The position numbers and the translations under genes are program-made. Shown piece after piece: positions 1 to 8,140 of a stretch of 35,644 nucleotides of DNA. The notes beneath the pieces are model-generated. The model searched no databases and was not told the origin of the DNA. It saw only the letters and a list, made by a program, of their open reading frames with translations. Location: the NCBI RefSeq assembly GCF_000449425.2, contig NZ_AVHW01000055.1, positions 1-35,644 of the forward strand. The letters are read 5' to 3'. Position 1 is the stretch's first letter. Every line of letters starts with the position of its first letter. The DNA comes from Clostridioides difficile CD160 (lineage in GTDB: Bacteria; Bacillota; Clostridia; Peptostreptococcales; Peptostreptococcaceae).

Positions 1-600
1 AATTATTAAAGAATGAAGAAATTTTGACAAAAAAAGAAATTCTATTTAGAATAGAGATATATTTAAAAGAACATAAAACACTTCAATAACACTTGACAAT
101 CTAAAAATTGACAAGGCTGTATCTAAAAATATATATAATATTAAATTATAAAATGGAAGATGTTGCAAAGTAAAAAAGACATTGAATAGATGTCATTAAA
201 TTGTAAAATTATGTTATAATTATAAAAAAGGATGTAAGAATGTGTAGAAATAATAATATAATAATCTGAATTTTTAATAATTAAATTTAAATAAGACATG
301 CAACATATAAAATATAATTTAGATATATTGATTAGATAAGGTATATTAATAGGATTAGTATACTATTATGAATTATTTTGATAATATATTGAATCATATG
401 AATAACTTAAGTTTTATTATATAAAAAATAAAGACTTGTAAGAAGTAGATATTTAATTGGTAGAGTTAGATAAAAATATGTGAAAAATAAATCGTAAAAG
501 TGTAGACAAAACAAATTTAATAAATTATAGTAATACTAATAATTTTTTTAAAAAATGAAATAAAATAGGCATAACAGCCTATATTTATATTTTTGTATTT
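1..600. other. AT-rich leader region without a gene
   Basis: No reading frame with a ribosome binding site is visible on either strand. It holds several TTGACA boxes (24, 93 and 108). The one at 24-29 has a TAGAAT exactly 17 bases downstream. A small hairpin (ATAGGC at 565-570, GCCTAT at 577-582) followed by a T-rich stretch lies just before the first gene. The stretch may be the tail of an upstream intergenic region or hold an untranslated RNA, but I cannot show either. Confidence 0.5.
24..52 (+). promoter_or_regulatory. Candidate sigma-A promoter, target unclear
   Basis: TTGACA at 24-29 and TAGAAT at 47-52 with a 17-base spacer. The nearest downstream gene starts about 590 bases away, so it would need a long leader or a non-coding transcript. 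Chance occurrence in AT-rich DNA is quite possible. Confidence 0.3.
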
Positions 601-639
601 ATATTATGAAAAAATTAAAATTATTTAGGGGTGATGGTT

Positions 640-1224
640 TTGAATAAGGACATAGGAGCAAAAATAAAGCAACTTAGAACTCAAAAACAAATGACACTGA
701 AAGATATGAGTGAAAAAACAAACTTATCAATTGGTTTTTTGTCACAGCTTGAAAGAGGATTGACAAGTGTGGCAACAGATTCCTTAGGAAAAATAGCAAG
801 TGTATTAGATGTAGAATTAACATACTTTTTTATGAAGCCGAAAGAGCATAAAAGAGCTGTATTAAGAAGTTATGAGAAAGAAGTGTTTGATGTAGAAAAT
901 TCTACATTTATACATTATCATTTGTCATCTAATCTAAAGGAAAAAACAATGTTGCCAAGATTAATTGAAATTCTTCCGAGTAAGAGTAGTGAAGAAATTT
1001 GTTGTTACGTACATGACGGTGAGGAGTTTGTGTATGTGCTAGAGGGTACTCTTACAGTGTTTTTGGGTGATGAGCAAATAGAAATGTATCCAGGAGATAC
1101 AATACATTATAATAGTGAAAAGAACAATCACAATTGGGTCAACTATACTAATAAATTAGTAAAAATTTTGGTGGTAAGTGTTCCAAATCCATTTGAGAAA
1201 TCTGATACGATTAAAGAAGTTTAA
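640..1224 (+). CDS. HTH (Xre/Cro) - cupin transcriptional regulator
   Basis: Predicted cytoplasmic one-component regulator. Residues 2-60 form an Xre-type helix-turn-helix (KIKQLRTQKQMTLKDMSEKT, then IGFLSQLERG). Residues 105-185 form a cupin_2 barrel with the motif DGEEFVYVLEG, then a PGDTIHY strand. This architecture is shared with PuuR-like regulators that sense small metabolites; the ligand here cannot be read. Start: an upstream GTG (631) and ATG (634) sit inside the Shine-Dalgarno AGGGGTGAT (627-635), so TTG at 640 fits best and gives about 194 residues. It lies 39 bases before proC in the same direction, so it may be co-transcribed with proC or regulate it. This is inference from proximity only. 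Confidence 0.85.
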   Translation: MNKDIGAKIKQLRTQKQMTLKDMSEKTNLSIGFLSQLERGLTSVATDSLGKIASVLDVELTYFFMKPKEHKRAVLRSYEKEVFDVENSTFIHYHLSSNLKEKTMLPRLIEILPSKSSEEICCYVHDGEEFVYVLEGTLTVFLGDEQIEMYPGDTIHYNSEKNNHNWVNYTNKLVKILVVSVPNPFEKSDTIKEV

Positions 1225-1263
1225 ATTTTAACTATTAATACTAGATAATAAGGAGGTACTATA

Positions 1264-2067
1264 GTGAAAAAAATTGGATTCATAGGTGCAGGAAATATGG
1301 CAAGCGCTATGATAGGAGGGATAGTAAATTCAAAATTAGTTGAACCTGATATGGTTATAGCATCAGCATACAGTCAGGGAACACTTGATAGAATACATAA
1401 AAGTTTTGGAATAAATACTACAAAAGATTCAAAGGAAGTAACTAGAAACTCTGATATAGTAATTGTGGCTGTTAAGCCAGATATATATGATGATATTTTA
1501 GAAGATATAAAAGATTTTATAGATGACAGTAAAATTGTAGTTACAATAGCCGCTGGAAAATCTATAAAAGATATAGAGTCAATCATAGGAGAAGATAAAA
1601 AAATAGTTAGAACTATGCCAAATACTCCAGCTCTTGTAAATGAAGCTATGTCTTCTCTTTCTATAAATAAAAATATAAACGATGAAGACCTAGAGGCAGT
1701 TACAGAAGTGTTTAATTCTTTTGGAAATACTGAAGTAGTACCAGAATATCTTATAGAAGCTGTAATTGGAGCGAGTGGTTCGGCACCAGCATATGTATTT
1801 TTATTTATAGAGGCTATGGCAGATGCAGCAGTAATTGCAGGTATGCCAAGACAACAGGCATATAAATTTGCATCACAGGCAGTTATGGGTTCAGCAAAAA
1901 TGGTACTTGAAACAGGAAAACATCCTGGCGAGTTAAAGGATATGGTGTGTTCACCTGGTGGAACTACTATAGAGGCAGTTAAGGTACTTGAAGAGGAAGG
2001 TTTTAGAGCTTCTGTCATAAAAGCTATATGTGCATGTATAGATAAGTCTAAAAAGATGAGTGAGTAA
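1264..2067 (+). CDS. proC: Pyrroline-5-carboxylate reductase
   Basis: Catalyses the last step of proline synthesis, reducing 1-pyrroline-5-carboxylate to proline with NAD(P)H in the cytoplasm. The N-terminus has the Rossmann motif GFIGAGNMASAMIGG (residues 5-19). The C-terminal dimerisation domain carries the family signature around GELKDMVCSPGGTTIEAV. At 267 residues it has the usual length. The start is GTG with a strong AGGAGGT at 1250-1256. In Stickland fermenters the enzyme can also link ornithine catabolism to proline, the substrate of proline reductase; this is known biology, not shown here. It is followed by a strong terminator. Confidence 0.97.
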   Translation: MKKIGFIGAGNMASAMIGGIVNSKLVEPDMVIASAYSQGTLDRIHKSFGINTTKDSKEVTRNSDIVIVAVKPDIYDDILEDIKDFIDDSKIVVTIAAGKSIKDIESIIGEDKKIVRTMPNTPALVNEAMSSLSINKNINDEDLEAVTEVFNSFGNTEVVPEYLIEAVIGASGSAPAYVFLFIEAMADAAVIAGMPRQQAYKFASQAVMGSAKMVLETGKHPGELKDMVCSPGGTTIEAVKVLEEEGFRASVIKAICACIDKSKKMSE

Positions 2068-2089
2068 TAAAAATTTATTGCAAAGAAAA

Positions 2090-2138
2090 AGAATTGCCTT
2101 TTATAGAAAATTTCTATTTTAGGCAATTCTTTTTTTTA
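2090..2138. terminator. Bidirectional intrinsic terminator
   Basis: Stem AGAATTGCCT (2090-2099) pairs with AGGCAATTCT (2121-2130), followed by a T run. On the other strand an A/T-rich tract also follows, so it can serve both proC and the convergent DUF1002 gene. Confidence 0.9.
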
Positions 2139-2150
2139 TTTATTTAATTT

Positions 2151-3323
2151 TTAAAATAAGCCTGAAAGCCAATTTTTTATTTTTTCAAAGAAACCAACTG
2201 AATCATCGTTATTTGATTGATTTTCTGAATTATTTGTGTCCTCGTTATTTGATTGAGAGTTATCTTTATTTTCGTTATTAGCTGTATTATTATTTTCTGA
2301 GTTATTTGAATTACTATCATTATTAGAATCAGTGTTATCTTGTGGATTTATTTGAACACCTTCTGTAGAGTTTATTACAGCATCAGAGCCAAGAGACTCA
2401 TCATTAGTGCTATTTAAGATTCCTAAATCTTTTTTATCTCCACCTGAGAATAAACCAGAGAACCAGTCTCCTATTCCACTAAACCATCCACCAATAGTGT
2501 CTAGTATACCAGAGCCTTTAACACTTTCACCTAATTTCTTTAATTGCTCATTTACATTATCTGATACATTATCTAATGTATTTTTCATGTTATTGTAATC
2601 ATAATCTTGGTCAGCTATTTTTTTCATTACACCTTTAATTTGTTCTTTTTGTTCTGGTGTAATAGTAATATTGTAATTATTTACAACATTGTTTATTGTA
2701 TTTGCTATTTGAGTAGTGTCTTTTGTGCCATTTTTTACAATTTCTGTTTTTATATCATTCATTACACCAGTTGCCTTTTCTTGACCTATATCATCTCCTA
2801 AATCACCTGTAACTACCAATTCTTCAGAAGCAATCTCTTTCTTTGTTTCATCAAGTTTCTTTCCTGAAGCATCTTCAAATGCTTTCATGATTCCTGTCAA
2901 TGCACCAGTACCACTTACAGGGTATGGAGCAGCGGCGATAACATTGGCATCTTCAAGACCAGCTGTTGTAAGTGTTGAAGCAATCATTGAGCTAGTTACC
3001 CAAGTTAAATTTGCTGTTTTAACATTAATTCCATTTCCTTTTTTAGTAGGTTCAACATATGAACAAGATATAGTAACTTTTCCAAGCTGACCTTCTGTTG
3101 CAACACCTTGTAAGTATTGTCTTTCTTCTGCATTTGTTACATCTAAAACTAAGACTTGGTCTTTTTTCACTCCAAAGTAATTAAGCATTTGTTGCTTTTG
3201 AGATTCTGATAAGTTAGCTCCAAGTGTAACTACGTTTGTACCATCTGCATAAGAAAGGTTCATACTTCCAAGTACCAGCATCGTAGATATAACAATAGAG
3301 CTAATTTGTTTTTTAAACTTCAT
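2151..3323 (-). CDS. Secreted DUF1002 family protein with Asn/Ser-rich linker
   Basis: 390 residues from the ATG at 3323, which has AGGAGGAA nine bases upstream; an in-frame ATG at 3350 lacks a site. The first 27 residues are a signal peptide (basic MKFKKQ, hydrophobic core, likely cut after SYA). The next ~240 residues match the DUF1002 family (LSESQKQQMLNYFGV; TWVTSSMIASTLTTAGLED; PVSGTGALTGIMKAFE). Around residues 270-295 comes a Trp/Gly segment with repeated WFSG, then a low-complexity Asn/Ser/Asp/Glu linker of about 60 residues. The last residues, FFEKIKNWLSGLF, form an amphipathic helix resembling the WFSG segment. Function is unknown; a cell-surface or membrane-associated role is inferred from the signal and helices. 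It is transcribed divergently from the next gene. Confidence 0.85.
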   Translation of the reverse strand: MKFKKQISSIVISTMLVLGSMNLSYADGTNVVTLGANLSESQKQQMLNYFGVKKDQVLVLDVTNAEERQYLQGVATEGQLGKVTISCSYVEPTKKGNGINVKTANLTWVTSSMIASTLTTAGLEDANVIAAAPYPVSGTGALTGIMKAFEDASGKKLDETKKEIASEELVVTGDLGDDIGQEKATGVMNDIKTEIVKNGTKDTTQIANTINNVVNNYNITITPEQKEQIKGVMKKIADQDYDYNNMKNTLDNVSDNVNEQLKKLGESVKGSGILDTIGGWFSGIGDWFSGLFSGGDKKDLGILNSTNDESLGSDAVINSTEGVQINPQDNTDSNNDSNSNNSENNNTANNENKDNSQSNNEDTNNSENQSNNDDSVGFFEKIKNWLSGLF

Positions 3324-3356
3324 AATATTCCTCCTAGATTTAACATACATTACATT

Positions 3357-3378
3357 TTCAATATATTAATATATTGAA
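3357..3378. promoter_or_regulatory. 22-bp perfect AT palindrome in the DUF1002 leader
   Basis: TTCAATATATT is followed immediately by its exact reverse complement, AATATATTGAA. It lies 34 bases upstream of the DUF1002 start codon and downstream of the predicted -10 box. It could be an operator or, in RNA, a hairpin near the start. Confidence 0.6.
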
Positions 3379-3400
3379 TAAAAATATGTACTACATTTCT

Positions 3401-3429
3401 ATTATACTAAATATAAACTATTTTTTAAA
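3401..3429 (-). promoter_or_regulatory. Predicted promoter of the DUF1002 gene
   Basis: Read on the minus strand: TTTAAA, 17 bases, TATAAT. The -10 is perfect and the -35 weak. The start of transcription would be near 3394, giving a leader of about 70 bases that contains the palindrome. Confidence 0.5.
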
Positions 3430-3503
3430 TCAATGCGATTACAAGATTGTAATAAAAAAGGGAATATAAGGAAGATAATAAAAAAATAATTTTTGTAAGA
3501 GAT

Positions 3504-3532
3504 TGAAAAAACAATTAATGTAGTATACTATA
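3504..3532 (+). promoter_or_regulatory. Predicted promoter of the HsdR_N-like gene
   Basis: TTGAAA at 3504-3509, 17-base spacer, TACTAT at 3527-3532, about 50 bases before the start codon at 3582. Confidence 0.5.
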
Positions 3533-3581
3533 ATATAGAAATGATTATGATAATGTTATAGAATCGGAAGGAGAAAAATAA

Positions 3582-4055
3582 ATGTCAAAAGAATTAGTAA
3601 AAGATAGAGTAATAAAATATTTAATAGAAGACTTATTAGTACCTCAGGATATGATTGATACAAATGTTGAATTAGCAGAATTTGAAGAAGGTGCAGAAGG
3701 AGTTTTAGATATTATTGTAAATGTTAAGGATGAGGAAGACTATTATGCACCTGTAATGATAGTACAATGTTTGGATGAAGATGTAGAGCTAGAAGGCGAA
3801 GTTTTACAAAAACAAATAGAATTTTTAGAAGAAGTAGATAATATAACTATGTCAGGTAGATTAGTTTTAACTAATGGCGATGCTATGATGTATGCTGATT
3901 GGAGAGGCGAAGAATACGATACTGAAGCAGCTCTTCCAACTTATGATATAATGGTAAAAGAGTTTAATGAAATGGAGCAACAGGTCAAAGAATTAGAAGA
4001 ACATCACCATCACGATGAAAATTGTGGATGTGGATGCAATCATCATGAAAATTAA
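3582..4055 (+). CDS. HsdR_N-like (degenerate PD-(D/E)XK fold) protein with His/Cys metal-binding tail
   Basis: 157 residues, acidic, with GGAAGGAG upstream of the ATG. Residues 4-125 resemble the small HsdR_N_2 family (type I restriction R-subunit N-terminal domain): a helix with VKDRVIKYLIEDLLVP, then VLDIIVNV and PVMIVQCLDED. Active members carry D...E-x-K; here the second motif reads Q-C-L, so the nuclease residues appear lost. The last 17 residues are HHHHDENCGCGCNHHEN, a dense histidine/cysteine tail like those of metal-storage or metallochaperone proteins. It stands alone between its own promoter and terminator, with no restriction genes nearby. Family assignment is moderate; function is unknown. 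Metal binding is inferred from composition. Confidence 0.75.
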   Translation: MSKELVKDRVIKYLIEDLLVPQDMIDTNVELAEFEEGAEGVLDIIVNVKDEEDYYAPVMIVQCLDEDVELEGEVLQKQIEFLEEVDNITMSGRLVLTNGDAMMYADWRGEEYDTEAALPTYDIMVKEFNEMEQQVKELEEHHHHDENCGCGCNHHEN

Positions 4056-4078
4056 ATATCGAGCATATAGATTTAAAG

Positions 4079-4106
4079 AGACTGTTTATTAAACAGTCTT
4101 TTTTTT
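4079..4106 (+). terminator. Intrinsic terminator
   Basis: AGACTGTTTA pairs with TAAACAGTCT, followed by eight T residues, 24 bases after the upstream gene. Confidence 0.93.
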
Positions 4107-4170
4107 AGACATATATCATTCTAAAAACCAAGGATATAACAAGATTGAATAAAATAAATTATATATATAG

Positions 4171-4199
4171 GGAGGATATTGGTGTTAAAAGTAGAATAG
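4171..4199 (+). other. Possible mini-ORF (leader peptide) before the sigma gene
   Basis: GGAGG at 4171-4175 precedes TTG (4179) or GTG (4182), followed by four or five codons and TAG at 4197-4199. This is a full ribosome binding site with almost no gene, about 150 bases upstream of the sigma factor start. It may be a leader peptide or chance. Confidence 0.25.
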
Positions 4200-4346
4200 T
4201 ATTATAGGTATAGTTTTTGTAACTTTGTATACATAATGTACAAAACAACTTGTTTGAAGAAGGGGATATTATGTAATTGTAGATTATGTAGATTTAAATT
4301 ATTTATTTTTGTTTTAGCAAATTCTATGAATAGAAGGGGTTTGATT

Positions 4347-5231
4347 ATGGATACTAAAAAAGAAAATAATTATGAAAATTATATTTGTGTGGGTTCATCA
4401 AATGTATCGAATGCGATGAAAATGTATTTAAAGGAAATTGAGGAATACAAAATGTTGTCAGCGGGAGAAGAGGTAGAGCTGGCTAAGGAAATAATCAACT
4501 CATCTTCAGTAGCAAAGGAAAAGTTTATAAATTCAAATTATAGGTTGGTAGTGAGCATAGCAAAAAGATATAAAAGAGATAGTATTGATATGTTAGACTT
4601 AATTCAAGCAGGAAACATAGGACTTATAAAAGCCGTAGAAAAGTACGATTATAAAAAAGGATACAAATTTAGCACTTATGCAACTTGGTGGATAAAACAA
4701 AGCATAACAAGATATATCGATGATTGCGAAAATACTATTAGGATACCTATACATCTTCATCAAAGAATAAATTTTGTAAAGAAAAAGAAACAAGAACTTT
4801 TAAATGTATTATTAAGAGAACCAACTGTGGAAGAGATTGCAGATGCATGTGGTCTTGAAGTTGATAAAGTACTGGAATTATTAAGAAGAGATAAAAATGT
4901 TGTATCTTTAGATACGCCATTAAAAGAGGATGAAGATAGTAGTTTAGTTGAATTTATACCATCAGATGCTGATTTTAAGGATGTTGTGATACGAGAAGTT
5001 GAACAACATAATTTAAAAGAAAAAATAGAAGAGTTACTTACAGGTCTTGGAGAACAAGAACAGCAAGTTTTAAGAATGAGATTTGGGATTGATGATGATG
5101 ACCCTAAGACATTAGAACAGATTGGGAAGGTATTTGGAGTTACTAGAGAGCGAATAAGACAAATAGAAGCTAAAGCAATAAGAAAGCTAAGACATCCAAG
5201 TAAGTTAAAACAATTAAAGCATTTTTATTAA
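4347..5231 (+). CDS. sigA2: Primary-like sigma-70 family factor (second sigma-A paralogue)
   Basis: 294 residues from the ATG at 4347, with GAAGGGG seven bases upstream; the frame is open further back but has no comparable site. Region 1.2 (NAMKMYLKEIEEY), region 2 (YRLVVSIAKRYKRDSIDMLD, then DLIQAGNIGLIKAVEKYDY and FSTYATWWIKQSITRYI), region 3 (EPTVEEIADACGLEV) and region 4 with its helix-turn-helix (TLEQIGKVFGVTRERIRQIE) are all complete. Region 1.1 is absent, and the protein is shorter than a housekeeping sigma-A. It should bind core RNA polymerase and read sigma-A-like promoters. C. difficile is known to carry a second sigma-A-like gene; the symbol rests on that recollection. It is followed by two terminators. 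Confidence 0.92.
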   Translation: MDTKKENNYENYICVGSSNVSNAMKMYLKEIEEYKMLSAGEEVELAKEIINSSSVAKEKFINSNYRLVVSIAKRYKRDSIDMLDLIQAGNIGLIKAVEKYDYKKGYKFSTYATWWIKQSITRYIDDCENTIRIPIHLHQRINFVKKKKQELLNVLLREPTVEEIADACGLEVDKVLELLRRDKNVVSLDTPLKEDEDSSLVEFIPSDADFKDVVIREVEQHNLKEKIEELLTGLGEQEQQVLRMRFGIDDDDPKTLEQIGKVFGVTRERIRQIEAKAIRKLRHPSKLKQLKHFY

Positions 5232-5251
5232 TATTTTTAAAGAGAATATAA

Positions 5252-5288
5252 AAAAGTAGGAGAAAGACTCTCCTACTTTTATTTTTTT
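5252..5288 (+). terminator. Intrinsic terminator of the sigma factor gene
   Basis: 12-bp stem AAAAGTAGGAGA / TCTCCTACTTTT with a five-base loop, followed by a T-rich run. Confidence 0.93.
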
Positions 5289-5290
5289 AT

Positions 5291-5330
5291 AGAAGATAGT
5301 AGCTATAAATAGCAACTATTTTCTTTTTTT
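5291..5330 (+). terminator. Second, tandem terminator-like hairpin
   Basis: GATAGT-a-GCTAT pairs with ATAGC-a-ACTAT around a two-base loop and is followed by TTTTCTTTTTTT. It sits directly behind the first terminator. Confidence 0.65.
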
Positions 5331-5760
5331 ATTTTTGTAAATGAATAGTTATTTAGTAAAAGTGATTAAAATTTTTCAAAATAGATAAAATATGTTAAAA
5401 TATAACTTAAAAAAGATGATAAAAATGATTGTATCTTTTCCTTATGTGGAGATTATTAAGTTATAAGAAATTAATAAGATGAAATTTAGAGATATAACCA
5501 ATATAAGTGTTTTTGTTTTACCAAGATTAGAAAATGATAACTCCATTTCTGTGGATTCAATTAAATTTATACTATTAGACTTAAATTACAAATGTAGAAA
5601 GTGTTGTAGAAATAAAAACATAAAGACTGTGTTATTTACGATATATTAAAAAATAAACACTGTTATTATCTTTGTAAAATGTGGGAATAATAGATTAAAT
5701 TGTATGTAATATGCTATCTTTACTGAATTAAAAGAAGTGGGTTAGAAGTGGAGTGATAAA
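5331..5760. other. Intergenic region upstream of murJ
   Basis: AT-rich. A 56-codon frame runs from ATG 5479 to TAA 5649 (begins MKFRDITNISVFVLPRLEN). It lacks a convincing ribosome binding site and resembles nothing I know. The murJ promoter is presumably here but no strong -35/-10 pair stands out. Confidence 0.4.
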
Positions 5761-7305
5761 ATGAGCAAGGTGGCGAAAGCGACTTTTTATTTGATGATAG
5801 TTACTGTAATCTCTAAGATTCTTGGAATGGGTAGAGAATTAGTGCTATCATCAATTTATGGTACAGGCTTATATACAGAAAGTTATTTAACAGCTATGAA
5901 TATACCAAATATTATATTTGCAGCAATTGGTACTGCTATAGTTACTACTTTTATTCCAATGTATCAAGATATAAGTAGTAAGCAAGGTGAAAAGCAAGCA
6001 CTAAAGTTTTTGAATAATGTTTTAAATATAATAGTTGGTATATGCATAATTGTTGCTATACTAGGTATTATTTTCTCAAAGCAACTAGTAAGTATATTTG
6101 CGATAGGATTTGAGGGAGAGAGATTTTTTCTTACTGTAAAGTTTACTAAGATATTGATAACAGGAATAATATTTATAGGTATTACTAGTGTTATGTCAGC
6201 ATTTTTACAAATTAAAGAAAATTTTATTGTAGTTGGATTTGGGAGTATACCTTATAATATAGTAATAATTATTTCAATAATGCTAAGTACAGTATTTGGT
6301 CCATACATACTTCCGATTGGCGCTGTGATTGCTATGGTAGTTCAGTTACTTTTTTACATGTTTTTTGTTAAAAAAACGAACTACAAATACTTATATTACC
6401 TAAATTTTAAAGATGATAGCCTCATTAAATTACTGACATTACTTTCACCCGTATTTATAGGTGTTGCTGTTAATCAAGTGAATTCATTGGTGGATACAAC
6501 GTTAGCCTCTACACTAGTTAAAGGTAGTATTCCTGCACTTACTTATGCAGATAGATTAAATGGTTTTGTTACAGGGACATTTACAGCTTCAATAGTATCT
6601 GTTATGTATCCTATGTTATCAAAGTTAAGTGCAGAAAATAATCAAAAGAAATTTACAAGCTCAGTTAAATCTAGTATAAATATGATAATAATCTCAATGA
6701 TTCCCATTTCAGTTGCATCTATTTTCTTTGCAACTCCTGTTGTTAGAATCATTTTTGAGAGAGGGGCTTTTGATGCTAGGGCAACTCAAATGACAGCGAC
6801 TGCTTTAACTTTTTATGCAGTTGGTATGACTGCATTTGGTTTAAGAGATATTTTAGGTAAGGTTTTTTATTCATTACAGGACACAAAAACACCTATGGTA
6901 AATGGGATTATATCTGTAGGTGTAAATATAGTGTTAGATTTGATTTTAATAAAACCAATGGCTCATGGCGGTCTTGCACTTGCAACAAGTTCATCATCAA
7001 TTGCATGTATATTGTTACTTTTCTGGAATTTAAAAAGAAAGGTTGGATATTTTGGTCAAGATAAAATAATAAAAGCAACTTTGAAATCTTTAGCTGCATC
7101 TTTTATTATGAGTATTTTATCATACCTTACGTATAAATTTGTATTTGGAATTCTGGGAGTAGGCACATTTAATGAGTTTGTATCATTAACTATTGCAGTT
7201 ATAGTTGGAGGTGGAATTTACACATTATTAATGAATATTTTTAGGGTTGAAGAAGTTGACATGATACTAAACATTGCAAAAAGAAAACTGCATTTAAAAA
7301 AGTAG
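5761..7305 (+). CDS. murJ: MurJ/MviN lipid II flippase
   Basis: Integral membrane protein of the MOP superfamily that moves lipid II across the membrane for peptidoglycan synthesis. 514 residues with about 14 hydrophobic segments throughout. The N-terminus has the family pattern MIVTVISKILGMGRELVLSS. A central segment reads GVAVNQVNSLVDTTLASTLV, followed by ITSVMSAFLQ-type and GMTAFGLRDILGKVFYSLQD motifs near residue 360, which place it in MurJ rather than the MATE branch. The ribosome site GTGGAGTGAT is adequate. deoC follows after 35 bases, so the two are probably co-transcribed. Some clostridia have more than one MurJ-like protein, so essentiality cannot be inferred. Confidence 0.92.
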   Translation: MSKVAKATFYLMIVTVISKILGMGRELVLSSIYGTGLYTESYLTAMNIPNIIFAAIGTAIVTTFIPMYQDISSKQGEKQALKFLNNVLNIIVGICIIVAILGIIFSKQLVSIFAIGFEGERFFLTVKFTKILITGIIFIGITSVMSAFLQIKENFIVVGFGSIPYNIVIIISIMLSTVFGPYILPIGAVIAMVVQLLFYMFFVKKTNYKYLYYLNFKDDSLIKLLTLLSPVFIGVAVNQVNSLVDTTLASTLVKGSIPALTYADRLNGFVTGTFTASIVSVMYPMLSKLSAENNQKKFTSSVKSSINMIIISMIPISVASIFFATPVVRIIFERGAFDARATQMTATALTFYAVGMTAFGLRDILGKVFYSLQDTKTPMVNGIISVGVNIVLDLILIKPMAHGGLALATSSSSIACILLLFWNLKRKVGYFGQDKIIKATLKSLAASFIMSILSYLTYKFVFGILGVGTFNEFVSLTIAVIVGGGIYTLLMNIFRVEEVDMILNIAKRKLHLKK

Positions 7306-7340
7306 TTTAATTATATTAATCACAAATTTAGGAGGATTTT

Positions 7341-8000
7341 ATGAAACATATATTAAAAACAGTGGATCATACTATTTTAAAAGCTACAACTACATGGGAA
7401 GATATTAAAATTTTATGTGATGAAGCCGTAAATATGAATGTAGCATCAGTTTGTATACCACCTTCATATGTAAAAAGAGCGACAGAATATCTAAAAGGTA
7501 GAATAAAAGTATGTACAGTAATAGGGTTTCCTTTAGGATATCAAACTACTGCTACAAAAGTATTTGAAGCAAGAGATGCCATTGAAAATGGAGCAGACGA
7601 AGTTGATATGGTTGTAAACATTTCAGATATAAAAAATGAAGCTTATGAAAATATAGAAAATGAGATAAAAGAAATAAAAAAAGCTATTGGAGAGAAAGTT
7701 TTAAAAGTTATTATAGAAACATGTTATTTAGATGAAGATGAAAAAATAAAGATGTGCCAAATAGTGACAATTTCAGGTGCTGATTTTATAAAAACATCTA
7801 CTGGAATGGGAACAGGTGGGGCTACTTTAGAAGATATAAAGCTTATGAAAGAACATGTTGGAAAAGATGTAAAGATAAAAGCTGCTGGAGGTGTTAAATC
7901 AATTTCTGATGCAGAAAAATTTATAGAAGCAGGAGCTGAAAGACTAGGAACTAGCTCAATATGTAAAATATTAAAGAATGAGAATACAACAGACTATTAA
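7341..8000 (+). CDS. deoC: Deoxyribose-phosphate aldolase
   Basis: Cleaves 2-deoxyribose 5-phosphate to acetaldehyde and glyceraldehyde 3-phosphate in deoxynucleoside catabolism. 219 residues of TIM-barrel class I aldolase. The Schiff-base lysine is K151 in ADFIKTSTG, the second active-site lysine is K180 in IKAAGGV, and D89 lies in EVDMVV. Strong AGGAGG before the ATG. It lies 35 bases behind murJ and before a terminator; other deo genes (deoA/B/D) are not in the window. The pairing with murJ looks like operon convenience rather than shared function. Confidence 0.97.
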   Translation: MKHILKTVDHTILKATTTWEDIKILCDEAVNMNVASVCIPPSYVKRATEYLKGRIKVCTVIGFPLGYQTTATKVFEARDAIENGADEVDMVVNISDIKNEAYENIENEIKEIKKAIGEKVLKVIIETCYLDEDEKIKMCQIVTISGADFIKTSTGMGTGGATLEDIKLMKEHVGKDVKIKAAGGVKSISDAEKFIEAGAERLGTSSICKILKNENTTDY

Positions 8001-8060
8001 ATTTCTAAATTTATGAGTAAGCAATAAGGATTAAACTTTAATTATGAATTTATAGAATAA

Positions 8061-8092
8061 AAAACAGAGGGAATTTTTCCTCTGTTTTTTTT
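8061..8092 (+). terminator. Intrinsic terminator
   Basis: AAAACAGAGG pairs with CCTCTGTTTT, followed by a T run. It ends the murJ-deoC unit nine bases before the next promoter. Confidence 0.92.
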
Positions 8093-8100
8093 ATTTAGTA

Positions 8101-8129
8101 TTGACAGAGAATCTTTTTCAAGATATTAT
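8101..8129 (+). promoter_or_regulatory. Sigma-A promoter of the GntR-ABC operon
   Basis: TTGACA (8101-8106), 17-base spacer, TATTAT (8124-8129). The best -35 box of the region at ideal spacing, 54 bases before the GntR start codon. Confidence 0.85.
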
Positions 8130-8140
8130 AAGTTATATAG

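Noticed and set aside
1374-2126. 250-codon open frame on the minus strand over proC
   Set aside because: It runs antisense to a well-supported gene, lacks a ribosome site and has a composition typical of a frame mirror.
5479-5649. 56-codon open frame upstream of murJ
   Set aside because: No good ribosome site, no known motif; kept only as a note in the intergenic entry.
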